Source: Pseudonocardia halophobica (GTDB lineage Bacteria; Actinomycetota; Actinomycetes; Mycobacteriales; Pseudonocardiaceae). Taken from it: a stretch of DNA of 64,000 bases. The position numbers and the translations under genes were made by a program. This document shows, in pieces, positions 25,566 through 33,461 of this stretch. The notes below the pieces were generated by a model. It was not told where the DNA came from. It searched no databases and saw only the letters and a program-made list of their open reading frames with translations. The first letter of the stretch is position 1. Each line of letters opens with the position of its first letter. The DNA is taken from the NCBI RefSeq assembly GCF_027922425.1, contig NZ_BSFQ01000002.1, forward strand, positions 186,001-250,000, in the 5' to 3' direction.

Positions 25566-25581
25566 GGGGACTTGGGTCCCC
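25566..25581. promoter_or_regulatory. strong DosR-like box
   Basis: GGGGACTTGGGTCCCC is a near-perfect 16-bp dyad. It agrees with the published mycobacterial core GGGACTWWAGTCCC at 12 of 14 positions. It is 89 bp upstream of ATG 25477. Confidence 0.65.
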
Positions 25582-25616
25582 GCTCCGGCGGGTCCTGCGG
25601 TGCGGAAGACCCTCGC

Positions 25617-27071
25617 TCACCCCGCGGCCTCCTCCCACACCCGGGCGGCCTGCGCCACACTGCGCGCCAGGGGGCGGTCGGTGCGGACGACCACCGCGTC
25701 GGGCCAGGGGTCCGCCACGATCGCCATCCGTTCCGCGACGGCGACGGTCACGTCGGAGACCGATCTCCGGCGGGAGCGGATCCGCTCGGCCGCCACGGCT
25801 GCGGGCGCAGCACAGCACAGCGCGACCGTCTCGGCGTCGGCCGCGCGGGCGGCCTCGGCGGCCCGTTCCCGCAGGCCGGCGGCGGTCCACGAGGCGTCGA
25901 GGACGACGGACTCGCCGAGGGCCAGCAGCTCGGCCGCCCGGTGCAGCAGCTCGGCGTAGACGTCGGTGGTGTGGGCGGGGTCGTAGAGCCCGGTCCCGAA
26001 CTCGGCCGCCGCGGACGTCGTGGGGTCGAGCCCCGCGCGTTCCTTGCGCAGCCGGTCGCTGGACAGCAGCACCGCACCGGCCCGGTCGGCCAGCGCGCCG
26101 GCCAGGGTGGACTTGCCGGTACCCGGCAGACCGCCGACGAGGGCGAGCCGGGGTGCGCCGCGCCGCAGGTGTGCGGTGGCCAGGGCGAGGTGGGTGCGGG
26201 CGTCCTCGGCCGCGCGGGCGTCGCCGTTCTGCGCCCAGCGCAGGCAGGCGACCTTGGCCCGGACGCCGGCCCGGTAGGCGACGTAATGATGGGCGAGGGC
26301 TGCGGGGGCCGGGTCGCCGGCGAACTCGGCGTAATCGGCGAGGAACCGTGCCGCCGCGCCGTCGGCTCCCAGGCGTTCGAGGTCCATCGCGAGGAACGCG
26401 GCGTCGTCGAGCCCGTCGACGTACCGGAGGCGGTCGTCGAAGTCGAGGCAGTCGAGGACGCGGGGCCCGTCGTCGAGGCAGAAGACGTCGTCGGCGATGA
26501 GATCCCCGTGACCGTCGACCACCCGGTCCGTGCGGCGGGCGAACAGCGGGCCGCGCCCGTCGAGGAAGCGGAACGCGAGCCGCCGGACGGCGTCGAGCTC
26601 CGCGCCCGCCAGCGGCGCATCCCGGTACGGCTCCATCTCGTCGAGGTTGCGCCGCCACCGCTCCCGCAGGGCGTCGCGGCCGCCTTCCACGGCGACGGTC
26701 GCCGACCGGTGGGCGCCCGCGTGGAAGGCGGCGAGCAGCCGGGCGACCTGCCGGAGATCGTCCGACAGGTCGTCGCCCCGAGCGAGCGACGTCGAGAGCC
26801 GGCGGTCGTCGGGCATGCGTCGCATGACCAGGACCGGCTCGTCGCAGCCCGGGCCGGTCAGCGCCGCAGCGCCCAGGTACACGTCGGGTGCGAGGCGACG
26901 GTTCAACTCGAGCTCGCGAACGATCGCCGCCCGCCGCAGGCCCGGGGTGGAGAAGTCGCAGAAGGCGGTGCGCACCGGCTTCTTCACCTTGTAGGCGCGC
27001 TCGCCGACCAGGACGACCACGCCGACGTGGGTCTCCCGGACGGCGGACGCGGGCCAGGGGGACGACGTCAC
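25617..27071 (-). CDS. Rv2004c-like bifunctional protein: phosphotransferase-like domain plus P-loop kinase
   Basis: 484 aa. Residues 1-300 resemble an aminoglycoside-phosphotransferase fold (VVVLVGERAYKVKKP nucleotide strand and Lys, HGDL catalytic loop in VDGHGDLIADD, and CLDFDD for metal). Residues 315-480 are a separate P-loop kinase with Walker A GLPGTGKST and a later LDASW. The pairing is that of Rv2004c, a DosR-regulon protein of unknown substrate. ATG 27071 overlaps the USP stop (ATGA), so it is third in an Acg-USP-kinase operon read from 28929. Confidence 0.9.
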   Translation of the reverse strand: MTSSPWPASAVRETHVGVVVLVGERAYKVKKPVRTAFCDFSTPGLRRAAIVRELELNRRLAPDVYLGAAALTGPGCDEPVLVMRRMPDDRRLSTSLARGDDLSDDLRQVARLLAAFHAGAHRSATVAVEGGRDALRERWRRNLDEMEPYRDAPLAGAELDAVRRLAFRFLDGRGPLFARRTDRVVDGHGDLIADDVFCLDDGPRVLDCLDFDDRLRYVDGLDDAAFLAMDLERLGADGAAARFLADYAEFAGDPAPAALAHHYVAYRAGVRAKVACLRWAQNGDARAAEDARTHLALATAHLRRGAPRLALVGGLPGTGKSTLAGALADRAGAVLLSSDRLRKERAGLDPTTSAAAEFGTGLYDPAHTTDVYAELLHRAAELLALGESVVLDASWTAAGLRERAAEAARAADAETVALCCAAPAAVAAERIRSRRRSVSDVTVAVAERMAIVADPWPDAVVVRTDRPLARSVAQAARVWEEAAG

Positions 27072-27928
27072 CGTGCCTCGTCGAACGACTCGGCCCCGGG
27101 AACGGCGACGAGCACCGGGCAGCCCGCCAACCGGATCGCCGTCCGTGTGATCGAGCCGAGCAGGTGCCGGTGCTTCCGACCGGGCCCGACGACGAGCAGG
27201 CCCGCCGAGCCCGAGTGCGCCACCACGGCCTCGTACGGCCGTTCCCGGACCACCTCGACGGAGGAGACCACTCCGGGCTCGGCCAGGGCGAGGGTCCGCA
27301 GCACCCGTTCGAGCGCGTCCCGCGCGTCGGCGCCCTCGGAGGCGTTGTGCGCCGCGTGGACGACCTCGAGGAGAACCCCTCGGCGGGCCGCGGCGTGGTG
27401 CGCCTGGGTGAGCACACCCAGGTCCGCCACGGGATCACCGACCGCCGCGACCACGGGGCCCCCGGGATCGCCGGTGCGGGGAACGACGACCACCGGTCCG
27501 TGGGCCCGGGACACGAGCTCCAGGGCGAGCGAGCCGACCAGCGCGTCCCCGGCATGGCCGGTGCCGGCGAGCCCGAGGACGAGCAGTCCGCCCAGTCGAG
27601 CCGTCTGCCGGGAGGTCTCCACCAGGGCGGCAAGCGGGTCCTGGTCGAGAAGGACGGTGTGCGCAGGCACGTCCGGAGCATGGCGGTGCGCGACCGTGTA
27701 CGCCCGGGCAAGAATCCTCGAGGCATGAGCGCGCAGTGAGCCGGCGGAGCCGGCGGCGTACGGCGCGGCGTGCACGAGGGTGAGGGAGCCGCCTCGGGCG
27801 GCGGCCTCGTCGGCCGCCCACCGGGCGGCCCGCAGGCCGGCATCCGTGCCGTCGACGGCGACGGTCACCCCGTTCCGTTCGGCCGTCGGCCGGCCGCCGG
27901 GATGCGGTGCTGTCGTGGGGGCGGTCAT
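27068..27928 (-). CDS. tandem-domain universal stress protein, degenerate
   Basis: 286 aa; both starts and stops overlap neighbours by 4 bp. Two USP folds are recognisable (VTVAVDGTDAGLRA and VVAAVGDPVADLGV). The first ATP loop is altered (GLAGTGHAGDALVGS) and the second reads GPGRKHRHLLGS, so nucleotide binding is doubtful. It may be a structural or partner USP for the adjacent kinase. Confidence 0.85.
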   Translation of the reverse strand: MTAPTTAPHPGGRPTAERNGVTVAVDGTDAGLRAARWAADEAAARGGSLTLVHAAPYAAGSAGSLRAHASRILARAYTVAHRHAPDVPAHTVLLDQDPLAALVETSRQTARLGGLLVLGLAGTGHAGDALVGSLALELVSRAHGPVVVVPRTGDPGGPVVAAVGDPVADLGVLTQAHHAAARRGVLLEVVHAAHNASEGADARDALERVLRTLALAEPGVVSSVEVVRERPYEAVVAHSGSAGLLVVGPGRKHRHLLGSITRTAIRLAGCPVLVAVPGAESFDEAR

Positions 27929-28929
27929 GACGGGTCCTCCCGAATCGGGTTCTCGGCGTCGAACAGCAGCTCGGGCACCTGCCGGCGGGGGGTGCCGGGC
28001 ACCGGCCAGCCGTGCCCGATGCGCAGGACGACCTGCGGCGGGCGGGCGCCGCTGATCAGTCGGCGCATCTGCTCGCGGACGTCGGGCACCTCCACGAGCT
28101 GCGAGAGGAAGGACGACGCGAGCCCGTCGGCGGTGGCGGTCAGCAGGACGCGTTCCATGGCCTGGCCCGCACGGATCTCCTCACGTGGCCCGTCGCCGTG
28201 CACGCTCAGGACCGCGATCAGCGGATCCGCCTCGTACTCGTGGTCCGAACCGGTGCCGCCGCTGAAGTCGCGCATGACCCAGGCCGCGTTGGGCCAGGGC
28301 ACGGGACCGGCCGCCGACAGCGGCACGCCGTCCGGGTGTCCCTGCTCGCGCGCGGTCCACCGGTCGAGCTCGGCGACGAAGGCGGGATCGGCGATCTGAC
28401 GTTCGTGGGCGCGCCGCGCGAGGAGGCTGAGCGCGGCCCGATGGCCGGGGTCGGTCACGAGGTCGAGCCAGGCGCCCTCGTCGAGCGCGGCGCGGCGCAG
28501 AGCGTGCCGAGCCATGTTGGCGACCGCGGCCGTGGCGAAGGGGCGGCGGTTCGTGCGGCGATGGGGCACTGCCGCCAGCAGTCGGCGCTCCGCCGGGGTC
28601 GGCGGGCGGCCACCGCCGCGTCGCACGACGGCGATCAGTTCGGGTTCCAGGGGGTTCGGCAACACCGTGACGAGCGGTCGGACCCCGTGCCCGGTCAGGG
28701 CGAGCCGCAGGTTGAACAGGGCGGCGCCGCAGGCGAGGCGCATCTCCCGCCCGGACGGATCGGCGACGCGCAGGCGGCGCTCCGGGTCGGCGTGCAGCTC
28801 GATGCCATCGGCGGTGATGCGGAAGCGCCACGGCTGAGAGTTGTGCAACGAGGGCGCAAGGGCCGCCGCGTGCAGGACGTCCTGCAGCTCGGGCCCGGTC
28901 AGGCCTAGTCCGCCCCGCGTTTCGATCAT
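27925..28929 (-). CDS. Acg-family nitroreductase-like protein
   Basis: 334 aa from ATG 28929; GTG codons just upstream (28932, 28935) are alternatives nearer to GGAGGG. Carries LAPSLHNSQPWRFRI, LACGAALFNLRLAL, HRRTNRRPF and ADGLASSFLSQLVE. It is the most divergent of the three Acg-type proteins here. First gene of the overlapping Acg-USP-kinase operon; a DosR-like half palindrome lies 64 bp upstream. Confidence 0.88.
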   Translation of the reverse strand: MIETRGGLGLTGPELQDVLHAAALAPSLHNSQPWRFRITADGIELHADPERRLRVADPSGREMRLACGAALFNLRLALTGHGVRPLVTVLPNPLEPELIAVVRRGGGRPPTPAERRLLAAVPHRRTNRRPFATAAVANMARHALRRAALDEGAWLDLVTDPGHRAALSLLARRAHERQIADPAFVAELDRWTAREQGHPDGVPLSAAGPVPWPNAAWVMRDFSGGTGSDHEYEADPLIAVLSVHGDGPREEIRAGQAMERVLLTATADGLASSFLSQLVEVPDVREQMRRLISGARPPQVVLRIGHGWPVPGTPRRQVPELLFDAENPIREDPS

Positions 28930-28992
28930 CACCACGGCCCGCCGTCCCTCCTGTGCCGGGACGAGCCTCCGGCAGGTCGGTCGGCGCGGCCA

Positions 28993-29006
28993 GCGACGAA
29001 GGTCCC
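28993..29006. promoter_or_regulatory. DosR-like box between the Acg operon and the sensor kinase
   Basis: The minus strand reads GGGACCTTCGTCGC, correct in the first nine positions and weak in the last half. It could serve the Acg operon (minus) and possibly the kinase (plus). Confidence 0.4.
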
Positions 29007-29087
29007 TGCAGGTCGGGGTGTTCGGCCTCGGCAGGCGGGACCAGCGCAACGGTGCCGCGCGGCGGTCGGCGTGACACCGTTCCGCTC

Positions 29088-30842
29088 GTGGACCACGCGA
29101 CGGTGATCTCCGAGCAGGACGTGCGGGCGGGCCCCGTCTCGGGTGTGCTCGCCGGGCTGCGCCTCGACGAGTTGCTCGGCGAGGTGCAGGAGCGGCTGGG
29201 CCAGATCGTCGTCGCCCGGGATCGGATGCAGGGCCTGCTCGATGCCGTGCTCGCGGTTGCGGCGGGGCTGGAACTGGAGACGACCCTGCGCCGCATCGTG
29301 CAGTCCGCCGTGGACCTCGTCGACGCCCGCTACGGAGCGCTCGGAGTGCTGGCCCCGGACGGCTCGATCGCGCGGTTCATCGACGTCGGCTTGGCGCCAG
29401 GAGTGCGCGACACGCTCGGACCGTCGCCCACCGGGAAGGGCCTGCTCGGTCAACTGATCCTCGATCCCGAGCCCCTGCGGCTGGCCGACCTGTCCGCGCA
29501 TCCGGCGTCCGTCGGCTTCCCCGCCGATCATCCGCCGATGCACAGCTTCCTCGGCGTCCCGGTGCGCGTGCGGGACTCGATCTACGGCAACCTCTACCTG
29601 ACCGAGAAGATCGGCGGCGGTGAGTTCACCGCCGACGACGAGGTGGTCCTGCAGGCCCTCGCCGCCGCGGCCGGCATCGCGGTGCAGAACGCCGACCTGT
29701 TCGAACAGGGCCGGGTCAGGCAGCTGTGGCTCGAGGCGCTCGGCGAGGTGCGGGCGGAGGTGCTGGCCGGCACGTCGGACACCGAGGTCCTCCGGTTGGT
29801 GGCGACCCGCACGCTCGAACTGACCGGGTCAGCCGCGGCGCTCGTGCTGCTCGGTCCGGATGAGGACGGCTGTTTCCGGCTCGCGAGCACCGCAGGCGCG
29901 GCTCTCGGCCTGCCCACCGGGGCCTTCCGCCCGGGCGCCGACCTCGAGGAGGTGGCCGAGAGCCGCAACCCGGCCCTGGCCGGGTCCCCGGCCGCCTTCT
30001 TCGACGGCCTCGGCGCCGGCGTGGTCGGCAGATTCGGTCCGTCCGTGGCTGCGCCCCTGCGCCCGGGGGAGCGGGTGATCGGAGTGCTGATAAGCATGCG
30101 GGAGGCGGACGCCGAGCCCTACCTGCCGTCGGCTGTCCCGCTGTTGACCTCGTTCGCCGAGCAGGCGGCACTGGCCCTGGACCTCGCGGAGAAGTCGCGG
30201 GCGCAGCGGCAGCTCGACGTGTTCGCCGATCGTGACCGGATCGCCCGGGACCTGCACGACCACGTCATCCAGCGGCTCTATGCCACCGGGTTGAAGCTGC
30301 AGAGCACGGTCCGTCGCGCAGCGCAGACGGAGGTGCAGGAGCGGATCCAGCAGGCCGTCGACGAGCTCGACGAGACCGTCCGCGAGATCCGGACCTCGAT
30401 CTTCGACCTGCACACTGCCGACCAGGACGACGCCAGTCTCCGGCGCCGGCTGCTCGACACGGTCGAGGACGCGGTGGCGGACTCGGGCATGGCGTCGTCG
30501 GTGCGCACGTCGGGTCCCGTCGACACCCTGGTACCGACCGACCTGGTGCCGCACGTGCTGGCGGCGGTGCGGGAGGGCACGAGCAACGCCGTGCGGCATT
30601 CCGGCGGCCGCACGGTCACGGTCACCGTGGAGGCGGCCGACCATCTCGTGCTGCAGATCGTCGACGACGGCACCGGGTTTCCCGACGACGTCGCCCGGAG
30701 CGGGCTGCGCAATCTCGCCGAGCGCGCCGAGGAGCTGGCCGGATCGCTCGAGGTCCGCCGCCGCCCGGGCGGCGGCACCAGGTTGACCTGGCGCGTTCCG
30801 CTTCCCGACGTCGCCGGACCCAGCGCGGTGGGCAACGGGTGA
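29088..30842 (+). CDS. DosS/DosT-like GAF sensor histidine kinase
   Basis: 584 aa if begun at GTG 29088; the frame opens at 28953 and no clear ribosome site fixes the start. Two GAF domains (about 55-200 and 220-365). H148 in the GAF-A motif FPADHPPM aligns with the heme-ligating His149 of DosS, so heme-based O2/NO/CO or redox sensing is predicted. The HisKA_3 site is H390 in DRIARDLHDHVIQRL. The HATPase_c domain has NAVRHSGG and DDGTGFPDD. It should autophosphorylate and activate a DosR-type regulator. The regulator gene immediately downstream is broken. Confidence 0.93.
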   Translation: MDHATVISEQDVRAGPVSGVLAGLRLDELLGEVQERLGQIVVARDRMQGLLDAVLAVAAGLELETTLRRIVQSAVDLVDARYGALGVLAPDGSIARFIDVGLAPGVRDTLGPSPTGKGLLGQLILDPEPLRLADLSAHPASVGFPADHPPMHSFLGVPVRVRDSIYGNLYLTEKIGGGEFTADDEVVLQALAAAAGIAVQNADLFEQGRVRQLWLEALGEVRAEVLAGTSDTEVLRLVATRTLELTGSAAALVLLGPDEDGCFRLASTAGAALGLPTGAFRPGADLEEVAESRNPALAGSPAAFFDGLGAGVVGRFGPSVAAPLRPGERVIGVLISMREADAEPYLPSAVPLLTSFAEQAALALDLAEKSRAQRQLDVFADRDRIARDLHDHVIQRLYATGLKLQSTVRRAAQTEVQERIQQAVDELDETVREIRTSIFDLHTADQDDASLRRRLLDTVEDAVADSGMASSVRTSGPVDTLVPTDLVPHVLAAVREGTSNAVRHSGGRTVTVTVEAADHLVLQIVDDGTGFPDDVARSGLRNLAERAEELAGSLEVRRRPGGGTRLTWRVPLPDVAGPSAVGNG

Positions 30843-30858
30843 GCGCGCGTGAGCGCGG

Positions 30859-31185
30859 TCAGCGCGAGGCCCGCCGCCGCTTCCTGGCGTACACAGCGGC
30901 CTCCGTCCGGCGCGAGAAGCCGAACTTGTGCAGCAACGAGGAGACATGGTTCTTGACCGTCTTCTCCGCGAGGTAGAGCTCGGCGCCGATCTGCCGGTTG
31001 GTCAGGCCGTCGGCGATCAGATCCAGGATGGCGACGTTCCTGCGGCGACAAGGCCGCGTAGCGCGGGTCGTCCTCCTCACGCCCGCGGCGCAGCCGGTCG
31101 AGGACCAGGGCGGTCGCCGCGACCATCGCGGCGATGCCGGGTCGGCGAGCACGAGGCCGCGGTCCGGGCCGGGCCCCCGAGCGGC
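30859..31185 (-). pseudogene. frameshifted remnant of a DosR/NarL-type response regulator
   Basis: The C-terminal LuxR-type helix-turn-helix is intact ([15 protein letters not shown] and [19 protein letters not shown]). The preceding linker ([21 protein letters not shown]) is in another frame, with the join near 31040. That join is explained by loss of about 5 bp (one copy of GAACG). A further shift separates RGLVLADP from GIAAMV near 31140. No phospho-acceptor receiver domain is found upstream in any frame. It faces the sensor kinase tail to tail (16-bp gap). It is probably non-functional, although a 97-codon ORF (30859-31152) encoding the DNA-binding part alone could still be made. Confidence 0.8.
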
Positions 31186-31409
31186 TGGCGTTCCTCGGCG
31201 TGCTCGTCGAGCTCACCCGCAACGACACCACCGACGGCGAGATCACGGCGCCCGGCGCCGCCGTCCGCACCCTCGTCGTCCCCGCTCGCGAGGACCTCGA
31301 GAACGCCCCGCGGCACCCGGGGCGTCGAGATGATTCGGGGCGCGGACCAGGAGACGATGGCCGACGCCCGCATCGCCCCGACAGCGTCACCATGAGAGGA
31401 CGAGGAACG

Positions 31410-31868
31410 ATGTCCGAAGCCGAACGCGACCGGAAGCTGCAGGTCCTGGACGCCGACGAGTGCTACCGCCTTCTCGCCACCGAGGAGATCGGGCGGCTGG
31501 GTGTCAACGCCGAGCACTACCCGTTGATCTTCCCGGTGAACTACGCGCTCGACGGCGGCATCGTCGTCATCCGCACGGACGCCGGGACCAAGCTCAGCGC
31601 GGCCGACCACGCCAACGTCACCTTCGAGGTCGACCAGATCGACAGGCGCACGCGAGCGGGCTGGAGCGTGCTCGTGCGCGGGCTCGCCGAGGAGGTGACC
31701 GCGCAGCATCGGGCCGAGCTCGTCGAACGCACCCACGCCAGCGGCGTCGAGCCGTGGGCGCCGGGGGAGCACGGGCACTGGATGCGCCTGATTCCGCAGC
31801 AGATCAGCGGCCGCCGGATCGTGCCGGGTCAGCTACCCCCGGCCTTCGAGCCGGGGGCGTACCTCTGA
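31410..31868 (+). CDS. pyridoxamine-5'-phosphate-oxidase-like flavin protein (Rv3129-type)
   Basis: 152 aa, ATG 31410 with GAGGACGAGG upstream. A split-barrel FMN-binding fold is suggested by ECYRLLATEEIGRLGV, YPLIFPVNYALDGG and IVVIRTDAGTKL, followed by VTFEVDQID and a C-terminal RLIPQQISGRRI. It resembles Rv3129, another DosR-regulon protein, and the Rv1155-like F420/FMN reductases. The frame reaches back to 31134 but the earlier part is the decayed regulator region. The 257 bp between 31153 and 31409 otherwise holds nothing recognised. Confidence 0.82.
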   Translation: MSEAERDRKLQVLDADECYRLLATEEIGRLGVNAEHYPLIFPVNYALDGGIVVIRTDAGTKLSAADHANVTFEVDQIDRRTRAGWSVLVRGLAEEVTAQHRAELVERTHASGVEPWAPGEHGHWMRLIPQQISGRRIVPGQLPPAFEPGAYL

Positions 31869-31997
31869 CCACCCTCGGGGCTGCTCCGGGAATCCCACGA
31901 ACTCACCGAGGGTGACCCAGGCGAACCAGCGTCTCCGCAATCCCGGCGCCGTCGTGTGCGTCCGGTCGTCGTCTCGCCTGGTCGTGGACACTGTCAC
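31833..31997 (-). pseudogene. possible 5' fragment of a membrane-protein gene
   Basis: GTG 31997 overlaps the stop of the cydA stub (GTGA). The 54 codons include LRRRWFAWVTLGEFVGFPEQP. RRWFAWVTLGEFVGF looks like the first membrane helix of a larger protein cut off by a frameshift or deletion. The end overlaps the 3' end of the flavin-protein gene. Confidence 0.35.
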
Positions 31998-32122
31998 ACC
32001 GCCGCGGGCGTGGGCGCAGAGGCGATGCCGACCAGGAGGGACAGCCCGCTGGTGAGCGGCACGAACAGGAACTGGTCCACGTTCGTGGTCGCGAACCGCC
32101 ACCGCGCGAGATCGAGTGTCAT
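31994..32122 (-). pseudogene. truncated cytochrome bd oxidase subunit I (cydA) stub
   Basis: ATG 32122, with GGAGGG upstream, opens 42 codons: MTLDLARWRFATTNVDQFL then FVPLTSGLSLLVG. This is the highly conserved CydA N-terminus up to the first helix (compare LARWQF..T..YHFLFVPLTIGLSLLV). It stops at TGA 31994; the remaining ~430 residues are absent. The intact start and ribosome site suggest a recent deletion. Confidence 0.75.
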
Positions 32123-32239
32123 GCGGCCCTCCGAGCGCGGACTGCCGGTGCCTCCGGCCTTGATGACCATCCCGTCGCAGGCCGGGCGATCACGAGGGCC
32201 CGGCGATGGTCTTCCACGGGACCCTCACGGCCTACTGCC

Positions 32240-32252
32240 GGGACCAAGGTCC
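32240..32252. promoter_or_regulatory. DosR-like box 1 upstream of USP 32430
   Basis: GGGACCAAGGTCC, containing the perfect 12-bp dyad GGACC-AA-GGTCC. Confidence 0.6.
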
Positions 32253-32313
32253 TTCTCGCGGCGCGGTCCGACCACGCACCGGCGACGCTCGATGCCTCGG
32301 CAGGTCCGTGCCC

Positions 32314-32327
32314 GGGACACAGGTCCC
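32314..32327. promoter_or_regulatory. DosR-like box 2 upstream of USP 32430
   Basis: GGGACACAGGTCCC, 13 of 14 matching the GGGACC-NN-GGTCCC dyad, 74 bp after box 1. Confidence 0.55.
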
Positions 32328-32336
32328 GGTGATCGA

Positions 32337-32350
32337 CGACCAAGGACCCC
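32337..32350. promoter_or_regulatory. DosR-like box 3 upstream of USP 32430
   Basis: CGACCAAGGACCCC, a weaker copy 23 bp after box 2. It is 79 bp before ATG 32430. The rest of the gap holds no gene. Confidence 0.35.
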
Positions 32351-32429
32351 GAGCCCGGTGCCGCTCGTCTGCGGCGGAACCTGGCAGGAGCGATGGACGG
32401 TGGAGGGCAGGGACGACGGAGGAGGAATC

Positions 32430-33326
32430 ATGGGCGTCACCCCGCGCACCGCCGTGGTCGTCGGTGTCGACGGCTCGGAGTCGGCGCTCGGCGCGGTTCG
32501 GTGGGCGGCGGCCGAGGCCGCGCGGCGGGGAGCGCCCCTGCGGCTCGTCGCGGCCGTGACCTGGACGGTCTACCAGCCGATCGGTGTGCCGGCGCTGGGC
32601 GTCGAGTACCAGCGGCAGATACTCGTCCAGGCCGCCGGGCAATACCTGGAGGCGGCCGCCGCGACCGCCCAGCAGGTCGCGCCTGAGCTCGATGTCACGA
32701 CGGAGGTCCGCGGCGGGGAACCCACCACGGTGCTGCGCGACGAGGCGACCAGGGCACGGATGATCGTCCTCGGCACCCGCGGCCGCGGTGGCTTCACCGG
32801 CCTCCTGCTCGGATTGGTGGCGATCGCCGTGGCCGCCCACGCGGAGGCGCCCGTCATCGTGGTCCGCGGCAACGGGGCGCTGCGCGACACCGCTGCCCCG
32901 ATCGTCGTCGGGGTCGACCGCGGCCCGCAGGGCGAAGCAGCCCTCGCATTCGCCTTCGACGAGGCCACGCGCCGGCGGGTCCCGCTGGTTGCCGTGCACG
33001 CCTGGGGCGACCCGATCATCGATCCTTACCTCGCCGGGTACGTCGACCGGGACGTGATCGAGGCCGATGAGCGCCAGACCTTCGACGAGCGCCTGGTGAC
33101 CTGGACGGCGAAGTACCCCGACGTGCCCGTCGAACGGGTCGTGGCGCGAGACAGCGCGGCGGCCGCCCTGGTACACCGCTCCCGCGACGCCGCGTTGGTG
33201 GTCGTGGGGTCGCGCGGACGCGGCACCGTCCGCGGCCTGCTGCTCGGATCGGTCGGCCAGGCGGTCCTGCACCACGCTGACGCCCCGGTCGCCGTCGTGC
33301 GGCCCGAGGCCGATCGCGCGGAGTAG
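32430..33326 (+). CDS. tandem-domain universal stress protein
   Basis: 298 aa, ATG 32430 preceded by GGAGGAATC. Two complete USP halves: VVVGVDGSESALGAVRWAAAEAARRG with GTRGRGGFTGLLLG, and IVVGVDRGPQGEAALAF with GSRGRGTVRGLLLGS. The first half is very close to that of the USP at 21427 (both have QPIGVP or RPIGVP and EYQR), a recent duplicate. Three DosR-like boxes precede it, the densest set in the window. The P-type ATPase follows after 135 bp and may be co-transcribed. Confidence 0.92.
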   Translation: MGVTPRTAVVVGVDGSESALGAVRWAAAEAARRGAPLRLVAAVTWTVYQPIGVPALGVEYQRQILVQAAGQYLEAAAATAQQVAPELDVTTEVRGGEPTTVLRDEATRARMIVLGTRGRGGFTGLLLGLVAIAVAAHAEAPVIVVRGNGALRDTAAPIVVGVDRGPQGEAALAFAFDEATRRRVPLVAVHAWGDPIIDPYLAGYVDRDVIEADERQTFDERLVTWTAKYPDVPVERVVARDSAAAALVHRSRDAALVVVGSRGRGTVRGLLLGSVGQAVLHHADAPVAVVRPEADRAE

Positions 33327-33461
33327 CCCCCGCCGGTGGCGTCGGTCGCCGAATCGGCAGTAGCGCCCTCGAGCCCGGGCACGTCTCCGGTCGACTCCGC
33401 ACACGGCTGGCCGCTGTCGGCAGCGGGACGAGGTCGACACGAGAAGAGTCAGGAGGCCCCG

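Noticed and set aside
31134..31409. An N-terminal extension of the flavin-type protein.
   Set aside because: The extension lies over the decayed regulator region and lacks family similarity. ATG 31410 has a strong ribosome site.
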